Assembly (NCBI GenBank): GCA_004558535.1
Contig: SFCP01000066.1
Location: forward strand, 1-9,627
From: Bacteroidales bacterium
GTDB taxonomy: Bacteria; Bacteroidota; Bacteroidia; Bacteroidales; Bacteroidaceae
DNA: 9,627 bases
Direction: 5' to 3'
Positions 5,740 to 9,627 of the stretch are shown here, in pieces. Under the pieces are notes generated by a model. It was not told the origin of the DNA. It searched no databases and was given only the letters and a program-made list of their open reading frames with translations. Each line of letters starts with the position of its first letter. Within the stretch, counting starts at the first letter, position 1. A program made the translations under genes and the position numbers.

Positions 5740-8700
5740 ATGAAAAACACGCACCATTTCCGCCATTCCGCGATGGCAACCATAGCCGCGGCCTGCCTGC
5801 TGACGGCTATCCCGGCTCCGGTAAATGCCGGTCCCGCAGACTTGTTGCCCAAACCCAAGAGCCTCGAACTGATGGACTGCGAAGCATTCCAGCTGGGACG
5901 CGCCGTTCGATTGACCGACCCGACTGATTGCGCGCTGCTGAAAGAAATCCTGCAATCCTACGGCTGCACACTGACCGATGCAGCCACGGCGCCCACCATA
6001 ACGGTAGAAATCGTCGGCAGCATCGAAGGTGCTTTCCTGCACAACGTACCCTATATGCCCGAGGAAGCCTACACCCTGAATGTCACGACCAACGAGGTCC
6101 GCATCCAAGCCCTGAGCAACACTGGCGTCATCCGCGCCGCACAAACGCTGAACCAGTTAGCCGAAGGCACAGACACGGACGGGCAAAACGCCGTGCTCGA
6201 AGCTGCTACCATCCGGGACTGGCCGTCATTCAAGGTGCGTGGATTTATGCACGACGTGGGCCGCTCTTTCATTCCCTTTGACGAACTGAAACACGAAATA
6301 GACCTGCTCTCGCGCTTCAAGGTAAACGTCTTCCACTGGCACCTGACAGAAAAACTGGCCTGGCGATTTGAGGTGAAAGCCTACCCGCAACTGACGGCCA
6401 ACGAGAACATGATCCGCTATGCAGGGGACTACTACACACAGGACCAGTGCAAAGAACTGGAAGCCTACGCGGCAGAACGCGGCGTGACCATCATCCCCGA
6501 AATTGACATGCCGGGACACAGCGACGTCTTTACCAAAGCCATGGGCTTCTCGATGCAAAGCGACCAGGGAGTGGCTGCGCTGAAAAACATCTTGGATGAA
6601 GTGGTGACTACCTTCCCCAATGCGCCCTACATCCACATTGGCGGTGACGAGGTAACCATCACTTATCCCAACTTCCTGCAGACCATGGCCGACTACGTGC
6701 GCGGCAAAGGCAAAAAGGTCGTCATGTGGAACCGCTTAGTGGCCGGACCGCCCACTGCTGCCCAATGCGACATGACACAGATGTGGGCCACGGCGGGCAA
6801 AGTGGTCAGCGGATTGCCCAACATCGACTGCCGCTACAACTATACCAACCACTTTGACGTCTACGCCGACTTAGTGGGCATCTACAAGAGCAACATCTAC
6901 TACACGCAGCAAGGCACAAACGATGTGGCCGGCACAATCAGCGCAGCCTGGAACGACACAAAGACCAATACGTGGCAGGACATCGTGCGCCAGAACAACA
7001 TCTACGCCAACATCCTCGCCTCGACGGAAAGGGCATGGGCCGGAGGCGGACAGCAGTACATCGAAACGGGCGGTACCACCCTGCCGAACGCCGGCACGGA
7101 GTACGAAGAGTTTGCTGACTTCGAGCGGCGCTTCCTCTTCCACAAGAATCACTCGCTCAGCAACGAGCCCATTGCCTACGTGAAGCAGACCAACGTGCAT
7201 TGGCGCATCACAGACCCATTCCCCAACAATGGAGACAAGACCATGCAGTTCCCACCGGAACAAATCGACGAGGGCGAGGACGGCGTGCTCCCCACCACTT
7301 TCACCTACAACGGACAGGAATACGGCTCGAAAGTAGCTACGGGCGCCGGCATATACCTGCGCCACATCTGGCACTCCACTGTGCCCTCGTGGTATAGCAA
7401 TCCGGCCTACGGACAAACGGCCTACGCATGGACATACGTCTACTCGCCGAAAGCACAGACGGCCGGCGCGCAAATCGAGTTCTACACCTACAGCCGCTCG
7501 GGCAATGAAACGGCGCCCCCTGCCGGAGAATGGGACCGCCGCGGCTCAAAGCTTTGGGTGAACGGCCAGCTCATCCCCGCTCCCGCCTGGGACCAGCCGA
7601 ACGTCAGCATCCCGCAGGACAATGCCACACAGGGACTGAAAAACGAAAACCTGACAGCACGCCCCGTGGTGCAAATCCAACTGAAAGAGGGCTGGAACAA
7701 AGTGCTGATGCGCCTGCCCCACGCTGCCGCCTCGGGCACAGGCCGCGACAAATGGCAATTCACCTTCGTCCTGACCGACACTGAGGGACGCAACGCCTTG
7801 GAGGGCATCACCTACTCCCCATCAAAAGTGAAAGATTCGGCGACAGAACAACTGGACCTGCTCCTCGAAGACATTGCCGCATACCTGCAGGCCAATTTCT
7901 CGGACCAAGTGGGCTACTACCCGCTCTCTATGGCCGAGCCGCTCAGCCAAATGGTGGAGGAAGTCCGGGCTACCCTGGGGCAAGATCTGACCCCGGACGA
8001 GCGCGCAGCACAAATCGACCGCCTCAATACGGCCTACGCCGAACTGCAAGCCGATGCGGCAAAAGCAAGCATCAACCAGCCCAAACCAAGTACGCCCGAA
8101 GAGGAACATTACTACACCTTTAACACACCTCTCCGCGAAAGCCTCTACCCTACATCCCAAGGCGAGGGCCAAGACCTCGTCGGAGCAACGACTGCATCCA
8201 AAGCTGCTTGGTGGAAATTCACCCTGCGTTCGGACAATACCTATAATATTATTAACCCGGAAAGCGGTCTCTACATCTCCCCGGCCTCCAGCAACAACAC
8301 GGCACTGAAAACGGTGGCTACCGAACCGGCCAACGGATGGACCATCAAGCCCGCTGATGAATTGGGCTACGTGATCATCACCTCCGGCAGCGTGCAATTC
8401 AACCAGACCAAGAGCGCATTGGGATACAAAGTCTACAACTGGGGCGACGGCAGCAACACCACGGACACGGGATGCAAGTACGTCTTCAACGAAGTGGAAG
8501 TGCCGCCCATGCCAAACCTCAGCGATGAGAACACGAATTGGTGGTACAAGATGTGCACTCCCCTGCGATATTACCGCTACCCGACATCGAAAGGCGCAGG
8601 ACAGGCTATAGTCGGCGAAACAACGCCCACCACGGCTTCGGAGTGGAAACTGGAAAAACGGACGGACGGCACCTTCAACATCATAAACCGCGAAGACGGC

Positions 8701-9081
8701 ACCTACGTATCGCCGGTGGCCGACTACAACACGGCGCTGAAAACGGTCAGCGACGTCCCTGCCACCGGCTGGAAACTGCTACCCGCCGCCACCGAGGGCT
8801 ACTATATCATCGTGTCCGGCAGCGCGCAATTCAACCAGACGAACAATGCAGGACTGGGCTGGAACGTCTACAACTGGGGCAATGGTACCAACACAACCGA
8901 CACCGGATGTCAGTACCTCTTCACCTTGGTCGAGAAAGAAGACCTCACTGACACCGGCATCCTGCTCCCCACCACCTTGGCCGCCGAAGGGGACACCTAC
9001 TACGACCTCAGTGGCCGCCGCATCCTGAAGCCCGGCAAGGGAATCTATATCAGGAACGGCCAAAAGTGGATCGGCAAATAA
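5740..9081 (+). CDS. Exported multidomain GH20 beta-N-acetylhexosaminidase with duplicated lectin-like domains
   Basis: This is a 1113-residue secreted enzyme removing terminal beta-linked GlcNAc/GalNAc. Signal peptide ~1-30 ('PAPVNA' then GP). A GH20b-type N-domain (~31-160) precedes the catalytic barrel (~161-470): 'VRGFMHDVGRSFIP', 'VFHWHLTE', 'EIDMPGH' (H260) and 'HIGGDEV' with the D303-E304 catalytic pair; aromatic residues W330, W349, W404 and W433 fit the sugar pocket. Family members use substrate-assisted catalysis. Residues ~475-695 look like a beta-sandwich accessory domain ('SKLWVNGQ', 'EGWNKVLMRL'). Residues ~698-778 are helical and FIVAR-like. Two related ~130-residue modules follow (791-919, 934-1065), beta-trefoil-like. 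The end, 'YYDLSGRRILKPGKGIYIRNG', is the C-terminal tail seen on many Bacteroidales exported proteins. It sits 41 bases after the GH25 gene without a clear promoter of its own, so it is probably co-transcribed. Chitooligosaccharide, peptidoglycan fragment or host glycan could be the substrate. Confidence 0.93.
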   Translation: MKNTHHFRHSAMATIAAACLLTAIPAPVNAGPADLLPKPKSLELMDCEAFQLGRAVRLTDPTDCALLKEILQSYGCTLTDAATAPTITVEIVGSIEGAFLHNVPYMPEEAYTLNVTTNEVRIQALSNTGVIRAAQTLNQLAEGTDTDGQNAVLEAATIRDWPSFKVRGFMHDVGRSFIPFDELKHEIDLLSRFKVNVFHWHLTEKLAWRFEVKAYPQLTANENMIRYAGDYYTQDQCKELEAYAAERGVTIIPEIDMPGHSDVFTKAMGFSMQSDQGVAALKNILDEVVTTFPNAPYIHIGGDEVTITYPNFLQTMADYVRGKGKKVVMWNRLVAGPPTAAQCDMTQMWATAGKVVSGLPNIDCRYNYTNHFDVYADLVGIYKSNIYYTQQGTNDVAGTISAAWNDTKTNTWQDIVRQNNIYANILASTERAWAGGGQQYIETGGTTLPNAGTEYEEFADFERRFLFHKNHSLSNEPIAYVKQTNVHWRITDPFPNNGDKTMQFPPEQIDEGEDGVLPTTFTYNGQEYGSKVATGAGIYLRHIWHSTVPSWYSNPAYGQTAYAWTYVYSPKAQTAGAQIEFYTYSRSGNETAPPAGEWDRRGSKLWVNGQLIPAPAWDQPNVSIPQDNATQGLKNENLTARPVVQIQLKEGWNKVLMRLPHAAASGTGRDKWQFTFVLTDTEGRNALEGITYSPSKVKDSATEQLDLLLEDIAAYLQANFSDQVGYYPLSMAEPLSQMVEEVRATLGQDLTPDERAAQIDRLNTAYAELQADAAKASINQPKPSTPEEEHYYTFNTPLRESLYPTSQGEGQDLVGATTASKAAWWKFTLRSDNTYNIINPESGLYISPASSNNTALKTVATEPANGWTIKPADELGYVIITSGSVQFNQTKSALGYKVYNWGDGSNTTDTGCKYVFNEVEVPPMPNLSDENTNWWYKMCTPLRYYRYPTSKGAGQAIVGETTPTTASEWKLEKRTDGTFNIINREDGTYVSPVADYNTALKTVSDVPATGWKLLPAATEGYYIIVSGSAQFNQTNNAGLGWNVYNWGNGTNTTDTGCQYLFTLVEKEDLTDTGILLPTTLAAEGDTYYDLSGRRILKPGKGIYIRNGQKWIGK
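8110..8496 (+). repeat. First copy of the duplicated C-terminal module inside the GH20 gene
   Basis: Encodes GH20 residues 791-919. It shares in order 'TPLR', 'YPTS', 'NIIN', 'NTALKTV', 'QFNQT', 'VYNWG' and 'NTTDTGC' with the next module. Short motifs such as 'YNIINPESGLYISP' resemble a ricin-type beta-trefoil strand pattern, suggesting carbohydrate binding. Confidence 0.8.
8539..8934 (+). repeat. Second copy of the duplicated C-terminal module inside the GH20 gene
   Basis: Encodes GH20 residues 934-1065, roughly half or more identical to 791-919 by eye, with identical order of motifs ('NTALKTV', 'QFNQT', 'NTTDTGC'). The duplication is also visible in the DNA, for example around 8439-8475 and 8868-8910. 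Confidence 0.8.
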
Positions 9082-9171
9082 GCCCGACCTGCCCGTCCCG
9101 CTTTACAGGGGCGCGTGGGAGGAGGTGGGGACGCCGCCATCCATCGCCCGCTTCCTGAAATCCCCAAAAGA

Positions 9172-9210
9172 GCCTCCAGGCTAAGGTACATCCTTGGTCC
9201 GGAGGCTTTT
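9172..9210 (+). terminator. Terminator of the GH25-GH20 unit
   Basis: GCCTCC (9172-9177) pairs with GGAGGC (9201-9206), and CTAAGG (9181-9186) pairs with CCTTGG (9192-9197) around a 5-base loop; the three bases between the two helices pair partly, giving a nearly continuous 15-bp stem followed by TTTT (9207-9210). It begins 91 bases after the GH20 stop codon. Confidence 0.85.
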
Positions 9211-9393
9211 CGTGTATAGAGAGCGGTGCGGGCAGGCGGTGCCCCAATAAAGCAAGCCACCCCTTGGGAGGGACGTAGGCGACAGGCGTTCACACCCTCG
9301 TTCTGGAGCTTGACGACCCGGAAAAATGGGCACCCCAAGCCCCTCAACTTTAACGTTTTTAACCTCCGGAAACAATCTGCCGGCTGCTTTTGT
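9211..9393. other. Intergenic stretch with no recognised gene
   Basis: I see no gene, RNA gene or clear promoter here. A frame on the plus strand opens with GTG at 9226 and runs to 9522 through the repeat array, but its composition is not protein-like. The region becomes AT-rich from about 9345 as it approaches the array. Confidence 0.5.
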
Positions 9394-9475
9394 GAAACTA
9401 AAAAGGACTTGCGAAAAACTATCCGGCACTTGGAAAAAACTACAAAGCACTTAGAAAAAACTATCCAGCCGGCAG
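9377..9475. repeat. Inverted 10-mers bracketing the right repeat array
   Basis: CTGCCGGCTG at 9377-9386 and its exact reverse complement CAGCCGGCAG at 9466-9475 flank the 21-base repeats with 79 bases between them. The left array is preceded by the related AGCCGGCAG (412-420). GCCGGC is itself a palindrome, so part of the match is cheap. Confidence 0.7.
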
Positions 9476-9477
9476 TT
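9394..9477 (+). repeat. Array of 21-base tandem repeats (right copy)
   Basis: Same family and same strand as the array at 426-509. The units fall at 9394-9414 (diverged), 9415-9435 and 9436-9456 (good) and 9457-9477 (first half only). The register is exactly 21 bases throughout. Unit 9415-9435 shares an 18-base identity with the first unit of the left array. Confidence 0.88.
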
Positions 9478-9514
9478 GCCCCCTCTCCGGGCCTATTTTT
9501 CGGTAAATCGGGGC

Positions 9515-9560
9515 AAAAATAAACCGAGGAAGCCCTGTTTTAGCAGGAAGTCCTCGGTTT
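9515..9560 (-). terminator. Strong intrinsic terminator, leftward
   Basis: AAACCGAGGA (9521-9530) and TCCTCGGTTT (9551-9560) form a 10-bp perfect stem with an inner CCTG/CAGG helix (9534-9537 and 9544-9547). On the minus strand the stem is followed by ATTTTT (9520-9515), a proper U-tract; on the plus strand it is followed by GCC, so the leftward direction is favoured. Confidence 0.8.
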
Positions 9561-9567
9561 GCCAATG

Positions 9568-9599
9568 CAAATATACAACATTTTTCAGCGAAAAGCAAA
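9568..9599 (-). promoter_or_regulatory. Consensus Bacteroidetes promoter, leftward
   Basis: On the minus strand TTTG (9599-9596), a 20-base spacer and TATATTTG (9575-9568) match the consensus perfectly, with the same spacer length as the promoter at 328-359. Transcription would begin near 9560-9564, at the foot of the terminator hairpin. No minus-strand gene follows, so it appears to be an orphan. Confidence 0.62.
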
Positions 9600-9627
9600 T
9601 CGCCCCATTTGCATTTTAACATTTCGC

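Noticed and set aside
9226..9522. Open frame of 98 codons (GTG start) covering the right repeat array
   Set aside because: It starts with GTG in a region without promoter or ribosome site, has a disordered, non-protein-like composition, and its only regular part is the repeat read in frame, where differences between units are mostly amino-acid-changing.

Overview
The window looks like chromosomal DNA from a fairly GC-rich member of the Bacteroidales (a Bacteroidaceae/Prevotellaceae-type genome). The reasons are: promoters of the Bacteroidetes type (TTTG, about 20 bases, TAnnTTTG) instead of -35/-10 sigma-70 boxes; weak Shine-Dalgarno signals; a Bacteroidetes-type tyrosine recombinase; and exported enzymes, one of which ends in the short 'YYDLSGRR...KGIYI.NG' tail common in secreted proteins of this group. 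Genus and species cannot be fixed from the sequence alone.

Layout. (1) 2-277, +: the 3' end of a DUF5715-like, peptidase-M15-like gene. (2) 278-607: no gene, but densely structured. It holds a consensus promoter, then at once a strong intrinsic terminator, then four exact-length 21-base tandem repeats, then three small hairpins. (3) 608-1864, -: a 418-residue tyrosine recombinase. (4) 1865-2182: divergent intergenic region with weak promoter candidates. (5) 2183-4675, +: an exported S9 (DPP-IV/prolyl oligopeptidase-type) serine peptidase, followed by a terminator at 4729-4760. (6) 4827-9210, +: a two-gene unit with its own promoter (4827-4857), made of a GH25 muramidase (4880-5698) and, 41 bases later, a large multidomain GH20 beta-N-acetylhexosaminidase (5740-9081), closed by a terminator (9172-9210). 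(7) 9211-9627: no gene. It holds a second copy of the 21-base repeat array and then, on the minus strand, another consensus promoter that runs straight into a strong terminator hairpin.

How the genes fit together. All three complete enzymes carry signal peptides and act outside the cytoplasm. The muramidase and the hexosaminidase both act on N-acetylated amino-sugar polymers (peptidoglycan or host/chitin-type glycans) and are probably co-transcribed. The S9 peptidase would trim peptides in the periplasm or at the surface and has its own promoter and terminator. The sequence gives no direct link between the recombinase and these enzymes.

The least explained material is intergenic: the two 21-base repeat arrays near the two ends of the window, each next to an orphan promoter-plus-terminator unit that would make an RNA of only about 45-50 nt. 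The recombinase lies just inside the left array and carries a Cys where the first catalytic Arg is expected. No tRNA, rRNA, CRISPR array, insertion sequence or recognisable defence system was found.
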